Notes: generated by a model not told the origin, from the sequence alone. Shown: positions 32,948-42,862, counted from the first letter of the stretch. The stretch: 64,000 bases of DNA from Hyphomicrobiales bacterium (GCA_900467185.1 UBPA01000002.1:1-64000); one strand, 5' to 3'. Numbers and translations: made by a program.

Positions 32948-34132
32948 TCAGACCGTCTCGAGCGCGAGCGCGATCCCCTGTCCGCCGCCGATGCAGAGCG
33001 TGACGATCCCCTTGGAAAGCCCATCCCGCTTCATGGCGTGCAGCAGGCGCGTGACAAGGATGGCGCCTGTGGCACCGATCGGATGGCCATGGGCGATGGC
33101 GCCGCCCTCGACATTGACAATGTCCTCCGGCAGCCCGAGTTCGCGCATCACGGCGATCGGAACGGCGGCAAAGGCCTCGTTGATCTCGATGCGCTCGACA
33201 TCGCCCAGCTGCCAGCCGGCGCGGGCCAGGGCCAGCTTCACGGCGGGCACCGGACCGAGTCCGAAGAGGCCAGGCTCCACGCCGGCCACACCGTAGCCGG
33301 CCAGCCGCGCCATCGGCACAAAGCCTTTCCTTTCCGCAAAGCTCCGGTCCGCAACGATGACGGCCGCCGCGGCACTGTTCAGCCCCGGCGCGTTACCGGC
33401 CGTGATCGTCCCTTCCGGGCGGAAGGCGGGCTTGAGCCGCGCGAGTGTCTCGACGGTCGTTTCCGGTCGTGGCGCTTCGTCGCGGGTGAAGCTCTCGGTG
33501 CCTTTGCGGCCTTTCACCTCGACCGCCACGATCTCTTCGGCAAACGCGCCGCTTGCCTGCGCGGCTGCGAAACGCTGCTGGGACCGGGCGGCGAAGGTGT
33601 CCTGATCCTGCCGGGTCATCTGCGCCTTTTCGACGAGGTCTTCCGTGTGCCAGCCGGAATGCTGGCCCGAGAAAGCGTCGTTCAGACCATCGGTCAGCAT
33701 GCTGTCGAGGATCTGGGCCGGGCCCATGCGATATCCCCAGCGCCCGCCGTCCATCAGGTAGGGCGCCCGGTCCATATTCTCCATGCCGCCGGCGATCGCC
33801 GCCGATACGCCGCCGGCCATGATCTCCATCGCCGCCGACAGGATCGCCTGCGCGCCCGACCCGCAGACTCGGTTGACGGTCAGCGCGGGTACGGTCACCG
33901 GCAAGCCGCCCCCGATCGCGGCCTGCCGCGCCGGGTTCATGCGGTTGCCGGCCTGGACGACGTTGCCCATGACGACGGTGTCGATATCGTCGCCGGAAAG
34001 CCCGGAACGGCGCAGGGTCTCGGCGATCGCGATCGCACCGAGTTCGGTTGCGGGCGTGTTCTTCAATGTGCCGTTATAGCCGCCGATGGCGGTTCGCACG
34101 GGAAAAGCGAGGACGATGTCGGGCTGGCTCAA
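32948..34132 (-). CDS. Acetyl-CoA acetyltransferase (thiolase II family)
   Basis: The 394-residue thiolase has the active-site Cys in NRVCGSGAQAILSA, the His in GGAIAHGHPIGATGA and the second Cys in TLCIGGGQGIALALE. It condenses or cleaves acetyl-CoA units and may serve beta-oxidation, degradation of aromatic side chains or polyhydroxybutyrate. The start is TTG at 34132 after GGAGGG; this start replaces the usual ATG of the family. It follows a thioesterase on the same strand (gap 44). Confidence 0.92.
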   Translation of the reverse strand: MSQPDIVLAFPVRTAIGGYNGTLKNTPATELGAIAIAETLRRSGLSGDDIDTVVMGNVVQAGNRMNPARQAAIGGGLPVTVPALTVNRVCGSGAQAILSAAMEIMAGGVSAAIAGGMENMDRAPYLMDGGRWGYRMGPAQILDSMLTDGLNDAFSGQHSGWHTEDLVEKAQMTRQDQDTFAARSQQRFAAAQASGAFAEEIVAVEVKGRKGTESFTRDEAPRPETTVETLARLKPAFRPEGTITAGNAPGLNSAAAAVIVADRSFAERKGFVPMARLAGYGVAGVEPGLFGLGPVPAVKLALARAGWQLGDVERIEINEAFAAVPIAVMRELGLPEDIVNVEGGAIAHGHPIGATGAILVTRLLHAMKRDGLSKGIVTLCIGGGQGIALALETV

Positions 34133-34176
34133 GGGGGCGTCCCTCCGGTTCGTGAAAGAGGTGGTGTTGCTCGCCG

Positions 34177-34647
34177 TCAGGCGATGGCTTTGGGTTGATC
34201 GAGCGGAAAGACGAGCAGGGTCGATGTCGCACTGGCACAGAGCCGCCCGTCACGATCCTTGAGCGTCGCTTCCGCGAAGGCCGCACGCCGTCCCATCGAG
34301 AGAATGCGCCCCTCGGCGCGAACGGGGCCGCTCGCCTCTGTCAGCGGACGGTGATAGGCGATCTTGAGCTCCAGCGTCGTATAGCCCTGCTCGGCCGTCA
34401 GCTTCGAATGGACGGCGCAGCCGCAGGCACTGTCGAGCAGCGTCGCGGCATAGCCGCCATGCACCGACCCGATCGGGTTGTAGACACTGCGGCCGGGATT
34501 GCCTTCGAACACGGCCCGACCCTCCTCGATCTCGATCAGGACAAACCCCATCGTCTCGTTGATCGGCGGCAGGCTGTTGGCCGCCATCAGGGCCTGCAGC
34601 TGGGCAAGACCGGTCAGGCCGGCTTGGTTATTCCTGAGGACGTCCAT
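34177..34647 (-). CDS. PaaI-type hotdog thioesterase
   Basis: The 156-residue single hotdog domain has the family core VYNPIGSVHGGYAATLLDSA, with Asp as catalytic residue, and LKIAYHRPLTEASG. It probably hydrolyses acyl- or phenylacetyl-CoA thioesters in the cytosol. It is co-directional with the thiolase, which suggests shared acyl-CoA metabolism. AGGAAG precedes the ATG at 34647. Confidence 0.87.
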   Translation of the reverse strand: MDVLRNNQAGLTGLAQLQALMAANSLPPINETMGFVLIEIEEGRAVFEGNPGRSVYNPIGSVHGGYAATLLDSACGCAVHSKLTAEQGYTTLELKIAYHRPLTEASGPVRAEGRILSMGRRAAFAEATLKDRDGRLCASATSTLLVFPLDQPKAIA

Positions 34648-35149
34648 GCTTCTTCCTGTCTGTCGCGGGATGTCGGAGTGAGGAGGGGAATGTTGCTTTT
34701 CGCAAGGACCAACGGACCCGGGACACCGAGACGGGAGACACCCCGCTGACGGCGGTTCTGTGCTCTTGCTGACGATAGACGGATGTGGCTCCCTGTTTCA
34801 CCTCCTCCTAAAGGTGCGAGGACTTTAATATGACAATCATCATTAAACAAGGTCTCGATGGGCCGGCTTTAATGGTGCAACAATGGTGCAGGAACCGTAC
34901 GACTGCGGACAGAGACCTCGTCCGTTTTCTGACACTTTAGATGATGAAACACGTCCATCCGCCCGTCTTACGGCTCAAGCAACCCCTTCATTAGGACAAA
35001 AATCGGTCGCGGGCATGATGTGAGTATCCCTCAAGCCATTGTTATAATGGTGAAACACTACCATGGTAGACTGACTTTAACGATTGCTTACGCTAACGCT
35101 TCCGACACCGGACGCAGTGTCGTCGCTTCTATTTCTGGAAAATGCAGCC
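34648..35149. other. 502-bp AT-richer intergenic region with repeats
   Basis: The region separates the divergent thioesterase and GH3 genes. It holds TTTAAT/ATTAAA inverted arms (34824-34829 and 34842-34847), direct repeats AATGGTGCA at 34871-34879 and 34882-34890, and a third related AATGGTGAA at 35046-35054. A consensus -10 and a palindrome lie at the right side. I see no credible gene in it. It is more AT-rich than its neighbours. Confidence 0.6.
35043..35069 (+). promoter_or_regulatory. Promoter -10 and operator upstream of the GH3 gene
   Basis: TATAAT at 35043-35048 is a perfect -10 box; no good -35 is seen. The 12-bp palindrome CTACCATGGTAG at 35058-35069 would overlap the transcription start, the classical position for a repressor such as a LacI-type protein. 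No intact LacI gene is nearby; the only one in the window is the remnant at 2520-3232. Confidence 0.55.
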
Positions 35150-37525
35150 ATGACGAATATCTATAAGAACCCTGCCCAGTCGATCGATAACCGCGTTGCG
35201 GATCTGCTCGACCGCATGAGCATCGAGGAGAAGATCGCGCAGATGCACGCCTTCTGGCTGCTCCTGTCGGAAGACGGTCGTCACCAGGTGCGCGAAGATA
35301 CGTTCACCGGCGCCGATGACGGGGGCCGGCTGAAGGAGAAGCTCTCCTTCGGTCTCGGCCAGATCACGCGCCCTCTCGGCAGCCGTCCGGTCGATCCCGC
35401 TGCCGGCGTTCGCGCTTTGAACCGGCTGCAGAAATTCCTGGTGGAGGAAACCCGGCTTGGCATTCCCGTCATTGCGCATGAGGAATGCCTGTCCGGCATC
35501 ATGGCGCAGGGCGGCACGCTGTTTCCCTCCTCGCTCGCCTTCGGCGCGACGTTCGATCCTGCGCTCATCGAGGAGGTGGGCCGCGTCATCGGGCAGGAGG
35601 CCCGCTCCATCGGCTGTCGGCAGGGGCTTGCCCCCGTGCTGGACGTCGCCCGCGATGCGCGTTGGGGCCGTACGGAAGAGACCTTCGGCGAGGATCCCTA
35701 TCTCGTCGGGCTGCTCGCCTCCCGCTATGTCCGCGGCCTGCAAGGGCGGGATCGCGACTTCCTGGCAACGCTGAAACATTATGCGGGGCATTCCCTGTCG
35801 GAAGGTGCGCGCAACCATGCACCGGTCAATCTCGGCTGGCGGGAGCTGAACGACACCTTCCTCCTGCCGTTCGAAATGGCGGTTCGGCTTTCGGATGCGG
35901 GTTCGGTCATGCCGGCCTATCACGATATCGACGGGGAGCCGTGCCATGCCTCGCATCATCTGTTGACGAAGGTGCTGCGGGAGGACTGGGGCTTCGACGG
36001 CCTCGTTGTCGCCGACTATATCGGCATCAGCCTGCTCTACAAGCATCACGGCGTGGCGGCCGATGCGGCGGAAGCCGCCGCACTCGCCTTCAAGGCAGGC
36101 CTCGATGTCGAGCTTCCGGGCGACGACTGCGCCGCGCATCTGAAGGCGGCACTGGCCCGCGGCCTGATCGGGATGGACACGATCGACGCGATCGTGCGCC
36201 GGATCCTGACGGAGAAGATGCGCCTCGGCCTTTTCGAAAATCCCTACACGGATGAAGCCGGCATCGCGCTGCAGACCCCGGAGGCGATCGATGTCGCCCG
36301 TCGGGTCGCCCAGAAGTCGGTCGTCATCCTCGCCAATGACGGCATTCTCCCGCTGGCGGAGGAAAAGACTATCGCCCTGATCGGCCCGACGGCTGACGAT
36401 CCGCTGGCGCTGCTCGGCGATTATTCCTTCCCCGTGCACCTGATCGTCAGCGATCTCGCGGACGCCGCGTCGTCCGTGATCACGCCGCGCGCCGCCTTCG
36501 AGGCGCGGTTCGGCACGGAGCGTGTCCGCTACGCCAAGGGCTGCCACATTCTTGAGTCCCGGCAGTCGGGCGCGCCGGTGTTTCCCGGCGACGTTCCCGA
36601 CATGACGACGCTGTCGCAAACCTCCCCTGTCTCCACGAGTCTCGACCTCATTCCGGCGGCCGTCGAGGCCGCGCGGCAGGCCGATGTGGCGATCGTCTGC
36701 GTCGGTGATCTCTCCGGCATCTTTCAGACGGGCACGGTCGGCGAGGGGTCGGACACCGATACGCTGGCGCTGCCCGGCGTGCAGCAGGCCTTGCTCGAGG
36801 CGGTCGTGGAGACGGGAACGCCCGTCATCGTCGTCATCACATCCGGCCGGCCCTATACGCTCGGCGGCCTGGAAGATCGAGTCGCCGCCCAGGTCATGGC
36901 CTTCTTCGGCGGGCAGGAGGGCGGGGCGGCTCTGGCCGATGTACTCACCGGTGCCGTCGAGCCCTCTGGTCGCCTGTCCATTTCGGTGCCGCGCAGCGCC
37001 GGCGCATCGCCCTATTTCTACAATCACAAATTCAAAAGCGCGGGGACGCCGGTGGCCCGCCATTTCGGAAGCCGCTACCCCTTCGGGCACGGGCTCTCCT
37101 ATACGACTTTCGTGTACGAGGACATCACGCTCGACCGGTCCTCGGTGCAGAGCGACGAGGGAAGCATCGGCGTCTCCTTCACGCTGCGCAATGTGGGCGC
37201 GCGCGGGGGAACGGAGGTGCCCCAGCTTTACGTCCGAGATCTCGTCTGTTCGGTCGTCCGCCCGGTCAAGGAGTTGAAGGCCTTCCGGCGCGTCTTCCTG
37301 GAGGCCGGCGAAAGCGCCTGCGTCACCTTCCGCATCCCGACCGACATGTTCTCGTTCACGGGGCAGGAGGGTTTCCGGATCGTCGAGCCTGGCCTATTCG
37401 AGCTGATGATCGGCTCATCGAGCGCGGCCATTCACCTGCGCAGCCAGATCGAGGTCAAGGGTCCCGTTCGCCGCATCGAGGGAGACTGGAAGATGGTCAG
37501 TCGGGCTTTCGTCAGTCATCCCTGA
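35150..37525 (+). CDS. Glycoside hydrolase family 3 beta-glycosidase
   Basis: The 791-residue cytosolic protein (no signal peptide) has a TIM barrel (about 20-330), an alpha/beta sandwich (about 390-640) and a C-terminal fibronectin-III-like domain (about 680-770). The nucleophile Asp lies in GLVVADYIGISLLY; substrate-site segments LKHYAGHS and YRHD-like MPAYHDIDG are present. There is no PA14 insert. It cleaves terminal beta-glucosides or beta-xylosides. Start ATG 35150; the 3' end overlaps the opposing MFS gene by 111 bases. Promoter and operator lie upstream. Confidence 0.92.
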   Translation: MTNIYKNPAQSIDNRVADLLDRMSIEEKIAQMHAFWLLLSEDGRHQVREDTFTGADDGGRLKEKLSFGLGQITRPLGSRPVDPAAGVRALNRLQKFLVEETRLGIPVIAHEECLSGIMAQGGTLFPSSLAFGATFDPALIEEVGRVIGQEARSIGCRQGLAPVLDVARDARWGRTEETFGEDPYLVGLLASRYVRGLQGRDRDFLATLKHYAGHSLSEGARNHAPVNLGWRELNDTFLLPFEMAVRLSDAGSVMPAYHDIDGEPCHASHHLLTKVLREDWGFDGLVVADYIGISLLYKHHGVAADAAEAAALAFKAGLDVELPGDDCAAHLKAALARGLIGMDTIDAIVRRILTEKMRLGLFENPYTDEAGIALQTPEAIDVARRVAQKSVVILANDGILPLAEEKTIALIGPTADDPLALLGDYSFPVHLIVSDLADAASSVITPRAAFEARFGTERVRYAKGCHILESRQSGAPVFPGDVPDMTTLSQTSPVSTSLDLIPAAVEAARQADVAIVCVGDLSGIFQTGTVGEGSDTDTLALPGVQQALLEAVVETGTPVIVVITSGRPYTLGGLEDRVAAQVMAFFGGQEGGAALADVLTGAVEPSGRLSISVPRSAGASPYFYNHKFKSAGTPVARHFGSRYPFGHGLSYTTFVYEDITLDRSSVQSDEGSIGVSFTLRNVGARGGTEVPQLYVRDLVCSVVRPVKELKAFRRVFLEAGESACVTFRIPTDMFSFTGQEGFRIVEPGLFELMIGSSSAAIHLRSQIEVKGPVRRIEGDWKMVSRAFVSHP

Positions 37526-38752
37526 CGGACCCTCGCCCGCGCGCGGCGGCTTTGCCATCCGGACGAAGGCTGCACCTGCAAGGAGCAGGATGCTCGTGCC
37601 GATGAAGACGACGGGCATGCCGATATGGCCGCCGATGAAGCCGCCAAGCAGGGGGCCTGCGACCTGGCCGACATATTGCGCGGACACGGAAAGGCCGAGT
37701 GCGGTGCCGGCGGAGCGATCCGGCACGCTGTGCCGGATGACAGCGGCGATGCAGGGGAGAAGACCACCCAGCGCCACACCCATGAGGAAGCGCAGGAGGA
37801 TCAGCTGCCAGGCGCTGGTGACGAAGGCCTGCGGCACGAGCAGGACGCCCGCCGCGACGAGCGCGCCGGCGATGACGGGCCAGTGGCCGATGCGGTCGGC
37901 GAGCCGCCCGAGCCGGGAGGCCGACAGGATACTGCCGAGGGCGGCCGCGGACATGACGAGCCCGGCCCACAGGGTCACCGTGTCGGGCCTGTCGACCAGC
38001 TGGGCGACATAGACCGTGATGATCGGCTCGATCGACATATTGGCCAGCATCAGCAGCATGCCGGTGGCAAGCATGGCGATGACCGGTGCCTTGTCCGGTA
38101 TCGCCGCCCAGCCACCGCCGGCTTTCGCCGCCTGCCGGCGCCCGGGCGCCGTCTCCTCCTTGATGAGGAATGTGGTGGCGAGGAACGCCAGAAAAATGAG
38201 CCCGCCGGCGGCCATAAACGTGTTGCGAATGCCGATCAGCGGTGGCAGCACGCCGCCGATCAGCGGCCCCACGAGATTGCCGGCCATGATGCCGGAGGAG
38301 AGCATGCCGAGCGCCCAGGCCGAACGATCCCGCGGCGTCTGTGTGGCGACGAGCACCATGGAGCCCGAGGAATAGCCACCGGCCAGCCCGACGAAGAGCC
38401 GCAGGGCGACGAGCTGCCAGACGTTTTCGGCTACGCCCATCAACGCGATGGCGACCGTCATGCCGAGGCTCGCCCGCACCAGCATCAGCTTCCGTCCGTA
38501 GATATCGCCCAGACGACCCCAGAGCGGCGCGACCAGCGCCGCCGCGAAGAACGTGGCGCCATAGGCGATCCCCGACCACTGCACGATGCCCGCATGGTCG
38601 TGCACGCCAAGCTCCTCGACGTAGAGCGGCAGGAAGGGCAGAAGCAGCGTCATGGCGACGATCGTGGTGAACGACCCGGCAAGCGAAACCGCGAGGTTTC
38701 GCTTCCAGTGGATCGAGCTGCCGTCAGCCGCACCGGGTTTTGCGTCGGTCAT
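37415..38752 (-). CDS. MFS efflux-type transporter
   Basis: This 445-residue protein has 12 transmembrane segments and the MFS signature PLWGRLGDIYGRKLMLV between helices 2 and 3, with SRLGRLADRIGHWPVI as the second-half counterpart. It resembles drug-efflux members (MdtG-like). Its last ~37 codons are read from DNA that also codes for the GH3 C-terminus on the other strand; the tail after the last helix is hydrophilic and may be an extension due to a lost stop codon. The ATG at 38752 is well defined. Confidence 0.87.
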   Translation of the reverse strand: MTDAKPGAADGSSIHWKRNLAVSLAGSFTTIVAMTLLLPFLPLYVEELGVHDHAGIVQWSGIAYGATFFAAALVAPLWGRLGDIYGRKLMLVRASLGMTVAIALMGVAENVWQLVALRLFVGLAGGYSSGSMVLVATQTPRDRSAWALGMLSSGIMAGNLVGPLIGGVLPPLIGIRNTFMAAGGLIFLAFLATTFLIKEETAPGRRQAAKAGGGWAAIPDKAPVIAMLATGMLLMLANMSIEPIITVYVAQLVDRPDTVTLWAGLVMSAAALGSILSASRLGRLADRIGHWPVIAGALVAAGVLLVPQAFVTSAWQLILLRFLMGVALGGLLPCIAAVIRHSVPDRSAGTALGLSVSAQYVGQVAGPLLGGFIGGHIGMPVVFIGTSILLLAGAAFVRMAKPPRAGEGPSGMTDESPTDHLPVSLDAANGTLDLDLAAQVNGRAR

Positions 38753-38882
38753 CGTTCCCGCCTGTTCGAGGTCGGCACCCCCTACGTCCGCCCGGTTGGC
38801 GCGTCAAGCGCGATGCAAGCCGGACGGCCGAGGCATCGAGGGGCGGGAATGATCCGAAGCTTCAGGAAGGTATCCGGCGGCA

Positions 38883-40175
38883 TCAACCGGTCAGTTTGAC
38901 GGGCTTCGGTCCGCCATAGGCCCAGTCGAGCAGTTCGACGGTATGGACGATGGGGATGGCCGTTCCCGAGGCGATCTGGGTGAGGCAGCCGATGTTTCCG
39001 GCGGCGATCACGTCCGGCCTCGTCGCTTCGAGGTTCTTCACCTTCCGTCGCTTGAGCGTGGCGGAGATCTCGGGCTGGAGGATATTGTAGGTTCCGGCCG
39101 AACCGCAGCAGAGATGCCCTTCCGCCGGGTCGCGCACGGTGAAGCCCGCGGTTTGCAGCAGGCGTTTCGGCAGAGCCGTGATCTTCTGCCCGTGCTGCAG
39201 CGAGCAGGCGGAGTGGTACGCGACCACGAGATCGCGCTTCGGCAGGGTTTCGAGGTCGAGCGCGGAGAGGTATTCCGTGATGTCCTTAGCCAGCGCGGAG
39301 ATCGTCGCGGCCTTTTCGGCGTAGAGCGGATCGAGGCGCAGCATGTGGCCGTAATCCTTGATGGTGGTGCCGCAGCCCGATGCCGTGACGAGGATGGCGT
39401 CGAGCCCACCTGCATCGACCTCGCGCATCCAGACGTCGATATTGCGACGTGCAAAATCGAGCGCCTGGGCCTCGCGGCCCATATGGTGAACCAGCGCACC
39501 GCAACAGCCTTCGCCTTTGGGGTTGGCCACGGCGATGCCGAGACGCGTAAGCAGCCGCAGCGTGGCCGCGTTGATGCCGGGATCGAGCGTCGGCTGGGCG
39601 CAGCCGTCGAGGAGGATGACGCGGCCGCGAGTGGGCACGGGGGCAGCCGGAATGGTCCGTGCGGCTCTCTTCGCGGCCCGTCGCGGCGCGAGGTCGAGCA
39701 TGGCGGCGAGCGGGGCCAGCGGCTTCATACGGCGCAGGAACGGGGCGAGTGGCCGGGCGATCCGGGCGAGCGCCAGCGCGGCGCGGAACCGCGCAGGGTA
39801 GGGCAGAATGGCGGCGAGCAGGTCGCGGATCAGCCGGTCTGCGAGCGGGCGCCTATAGGTTTGCTCGATGTGAACGCGGGCATGGTCGATCAGGTGCATG
39901 TAATCGACCCCCGAGGGACAGGTGGTCGTGCAGGCAAGGCAGGAGAGACAGCGATCGATATGCGTCACGACCTCGCGGTCGGCGGGGCGATCGTTTTCGA
40001 GCATGTCCTTGATGAGGTAGATGCGCCCGCGCGGGCTGTCGAGCTCGTTGCCGAGCGTCACATAGGTCGGACAGGTGGCCGTGCAGAAGCCGCAATGGAC
40101 GCAACGTCGCAGGATCTTTTCGGACTCCGCCACATGCGGATCGGCCAGCTGTTCGGGTGTGAAAGAGGTTTGCAT
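38883..40175 (-). CDS. glcF: Glycolate oxidase iron-sulfur subunit GlcF
   Basis: The 430-residue protein has two ferredoxin-type [4Fe-4S] motifs near the N-terminus (CVHCGFCTATCPTY and CLSCLACTTTCPSG) and two CCG domains (GEGCCGALVHHMG, GHLCCGSAGTYNI) for a heterodisulfide-reductase-like cluster. It passes electrons from GlcDE to the quinone pool at the membrane. It is the last gene of glcDEF, 6 bases after glcE. Confidence 0.93.
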   Translation of the reverse strand: MQTSFTPEQLADPHVAESEKILRRCVHCGFCTATCPTYVTLGNELDSPRGRIYLIKDMLENDRPADREVVTHIDRCLSCLACTTTCPSGVDYMHLIDHARVHIEQTYRRPLADRLIRDLLAAILPYPARFRAALALARIARPLAPFLRRMKPLAPLAAMLDLAPRRAAKRAARTIPAAPVPTRGRVILLDGCAQPTLDPGINAATLRLLTRLGIAVANPKGEGCCGALVHHMGREAQALDFARRNIDVWMREVDAGGLDAILVTASGCGTTIKDYGHMLRLDPLYAEKAATISALAKDITEYLSALDLETLPKRDLVVAYHSACSLQHGQKITALPKRLLQTAGFTVRDPAEGHLCCGSAGTYNILQPEISATLKRRKVKNLEATRPDVIAAGNIGCLTQIASGTAIPIVHTVELLDWAYGGPKPVKLTG

Positions 40176-40181
40176 CTGCCG

Positions 40182-41426
40182 CTATCCCGTTCTGCCTGTC
40201 GTCCCGACACCGGATCGCAAGACCGGTGCCATCCGGCCCGGCGAGAAGATGCCGGCCGGGTCGAGCTTGGCCTTGATGCGCGCCGACAAGGCCGCGATCG
40301 GTGCGGGTTGCGGTTCGAAGGCGGAGAGGCCGGCCCGCGCATCCTCGGATGCGCGCATCAGCGTGGCGTGTCCGCCGCCCAGGGCCGCAACGGTCCGGCG
40401 CAGCAGGTCCGCCTGCGGCGCGCCACCCATCTCCAGCCAGACGAGTCCGCCCTGCCAGTCGCAGAGCGCGTCGATCTCGGCATGATGCCGGAGGTCCGCG
40501 ATCAGCCGATGACCGGTCGCCGGCGCGACGGACACCCGCCAGAGCGGTCGCTCTTGATGCGCCTGCAGGGGTGTGACATCGCGGATCGCGCGCCAGAGCC
40601 CGGCGCTGGCCGCCGCATCCAGCGTGTCGACCGGCGCAAAATCCGACAGCCGTGCGGCGAGCGACGCGGCCCGCACGGTGACGGACGCCGAAAGCCCCTC
40701 CAGTCGCAGAGCCGTCACCGCTCCCGCCTGCCCGGACGCCTCCGGCAGTGTCCGCGCCACGGCCTGCGGGACATGCGCCGCAGCCGAGACATCGGCCGGC
40801 TGCGCCATGGCGGCCGCCATCGCCTTCGTGGCCGTGGCATCGTCGAGGCCGCGGAGCACGATGGTCGCCTCGCTCTCCGGCCGCGGCAGCACGCGAAAGG
40901 TGACCTCCGTCACGAAGCCGAGCGTGCCGTGCGAGCCTGCGAGCAGCTTGACGAGATCGAGACCCGTCACGTTCTTCATCACCCGCCCTCCGGCACGGAT
41001 CGCTGCGCCACGCCCGTTGACGAAGCGGATGCCCAGCAGGCTGTCGCGCGCCGCGCCGGCAGACAGGCGGCGCGGGCCCGATGCGTTGGACAGGAACACG
41101 CCGCCGATGGTCGGTTCACCCTGCGTGCCCATGATGCCGCGGTGATCGACCGGCTCGAAGGCAAGCATCTGGTTGTTGGCGGACAGGGCCGCCTCGATCG
41201 CGCCGAGCGGCGTGCCCGCACGCGCCGTCATCACCATTTCGCCGGGCTCGTAGTCCACGATGCCGGCAAGGCCGGTGGAACAGAGGACGGCATCGGCCGC
41301 AACCCGGTTGCCGAGACCCGCGCGGGTGTTGCCGCCGATGAGGGAGAGCGCCGTTCCCGCCTCCGCCGCCTGCCGGATCAGGTCGCAGGCTTCCGCTTCG
41401 CTCTGGGGATGATGGACTTCGTTCAT
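40182..41426 (-). CDS. glcE: Glycolate oxidase FAD-binding subunit GlcE
   Basis: The 414-residue protein has a PCMH-type FAD domain at about residues 1-180 (LIGGNTRAGLGN, TIGGVFLSNASGPRRLSAGA, VTGLDLVKLLAGSHGTLGFV) and a shorter C-terminal part. It forms a heterotrimer with GlcD and GlcF. Its ATG overlaps the glcD stop (ATGA), so the subunits are co-translated. Confidence 0.93.
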   Translation of the reverse strand: MNEVHHPQSEAEACDLIRQAAEAGTALSLIGGNTRAGLGNRVAADAVLCSTGLAGIVDYEPGEMVMTARAGTPLGAIEAALSANNQMLAFEPVDHRGIMGTQGEPTIGGVFLSNASGPRRLSAGAARDSLLGIRFVNGRGAAIRAGGRVMKNVTGLDLVKLLAGSHGTLGFVTEVTFRVLPRPESEATIVLRGLDDATATKAMAAAMAQPADVSAAAHVPQAVARTLPEASGQAGAVTALRLEGLSASVTVRAASLAARLSDFAPVDTLDAAASAGLWRAIRDVTPLQAHQERPLWRVSVAPATGHRLIADLRHHAEIDALCDWQGGLVWLEMGGAPQADLLRRTVAALGGGHATLMRASEDARAGLSAFEPQPAPIAALSARIKAKLDPAGIFSPGRMAPVLRSGVGTTGRTG

Positions 41427-42862
41427 GCGGCGGGCCGTCCGTCGAGCGGGAAGACCTTGGACGGGTTCAGCAGCCAGTCGGCGTCGAAGGCGTAACGCAC
41501 GGCCATCTGCTGGGCGAGGTCGGCGTCGGAGAACTGGAAGCGCATGAGGTCGCGCTTCTCGATGCCGACGCCGTGTTCTCCGGTCAGGCAGCCGCCGGCT
41601 TCCACGCAGACCTTCAGGATCTCGTTGCCGGCCGTCTCGGCCTTTGCGGCCTCTGCCGGGTCGTTGGCGTTAAACAGAATCAGCGGATGCATGTTGCCGT
41701 CGCCGGCATGGAAGACGTTGGCGACGCGCAGGCCAAGCCCGGTGCAGATCTCCTCCGTGCGCTGCAGCACATGGGAGAGCTTGCCGAGCGGCACCGTGCC
41801 GTCCATGCAGATATAATCGGCGATGCGACCCGTGGCGCCGAAGGCGGCCTTGCGGCCTTTCCAGATCAGGGCGGCCTCCGTCGCCGACTGGCTCTCGCGC
41901 ACCGTCATCACGCCGTGACGGCGGGCGATCGCGACGATGGCAGCCAGCATCGCCTCCATCTCGGCTTCCGACCCCTCGACCTCGACGATCAGCAGCGCAC
42001 CGACATGCAGGGGATAGCCGGCCTTGGCGAAGGCCTCGCAGATTTCGATCGCCTGTTTGTCCATGAACTCGATGGCGACCGGAATGATGCCGGCCGCGAT
42101 GACGTCGGCCACGCAGGCGCCCGCCTCGCGCGATGTGGCAAAGCCGAACAGGACGGGGCGGGCGCCTTCCGCCTTTGCAAGGATCCGCACCGTCGCCTCC
42201 GTCACCACACCGAGCTGGCCTTCCGAGCCGCAGACGAGGCCGAGGAGGTCGTAGCCTGCGGCATCGAGATGGCTGCCGCCGAGCGTGATCACCGTGCCGT
42301 CCATCAGCACCAGGGTCACGCCCAAAAGGTTGTTCGTGGTCACGCCATATTTGAGACAGTGCGCGCCGCCCGAGTTCATGCCGATATTGCCGCCGATGGT
42401 GCAGGCAAGTTGCGAGCTTGGATCCGGCGCGTAGAAGAAGCCCTCCGGGCCGACGGTCTCGGAGATCGACAGGTTCGTCACGCCGGCCTGCACCCGCGCC
42501 ACGCGGTTCTCCAGATCGACTTCGAGGATGGCGGACATGCGCGACAGGCCCAGCACCACCGCGTCCGGCTGGGGAATGGCGCCGCCGCAGAGCGACGTTC
42601 CCGCGCCGCGCGGCACGACGGGAATGCCGTGGCGATTGCAATATTCGAGGACGGCGGACACCTCCTGCGTCGTTCGGGGCAGGGCGACGGCCAGCGGCAG
42701 TTGCCGGTAGGCGACATAGGCGTCCGTTTCGAACGGCACCAGTTCGCGCGCCTCATGCACCAGCCCACCCTCCGGCAGAAGGGTGGCAAGGTCCGCGATA
42801 ATCCTGGCCCGCTGCGACAGCACATCGGCCCGCGGCGGCAGGAAGGCAATGGTTTGCGACAC
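41423..42862 (-). CDS. glcD: Glycolate oxidase subunit GlcD
   Basis: The 479-residue FAD-linked oxidase has a PCMH domain (PVVPRGAGTSLCGGAIP, TIGGNIGMNSGGAHCLKYG) and a C-terminal FAD-oxidase domain with the metal-binding FHAGDGNMHPLILF and LTGEHGVGIEKRDLM. It oxidises glycolate (or D-lactate) to glyoxylate (pyruvate). The start codon is GTG at 42862, with GGAGGAG upstream. No GlcC regulator or isocitrate lyase lies nearby. Confidence 0.93.
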   Translation of the reverse strand: MSQTIAFLPPRADVLSQRARIIADLATLLPEGGLVHEARELVPFETDAYVAYRQLPLAVALPRTTQEVSAVLEYCNRHGIPVVPRGAGTSLCGGAIPQPDAVVLGLSRMSAILEVDLENRVARVQAGVTNLSISETVGPEGFFYAPDPSSQLACTIGGNIGMNSGGAHCLKYGVTTNNLLGVTLVLMDGTVITLGGSHLDAAGYDLLGLVCGSEGQLGVVTEATVRILAKAEGARPVLFGFATSREAGACVADVIAAGIIPVAIEFMDKQAIEICEAFAKAGYPLHVGALLIVEVEGSEAEMEAMLAAIVAIARRHGVMTVRESQSATEAALIWKGRKAAFGATGRIADYICMDGTVPLGKLSHVLQRTEEICTGLGLRVANVFHAGDGNMHPLILFNANDPAEAAKAETAGNEILKVCVEAGGCLTGEHGVGIEKRDLMRFQFSDADLAQQMAVRYAFDADWLLNPSKVFPLDGRPAA

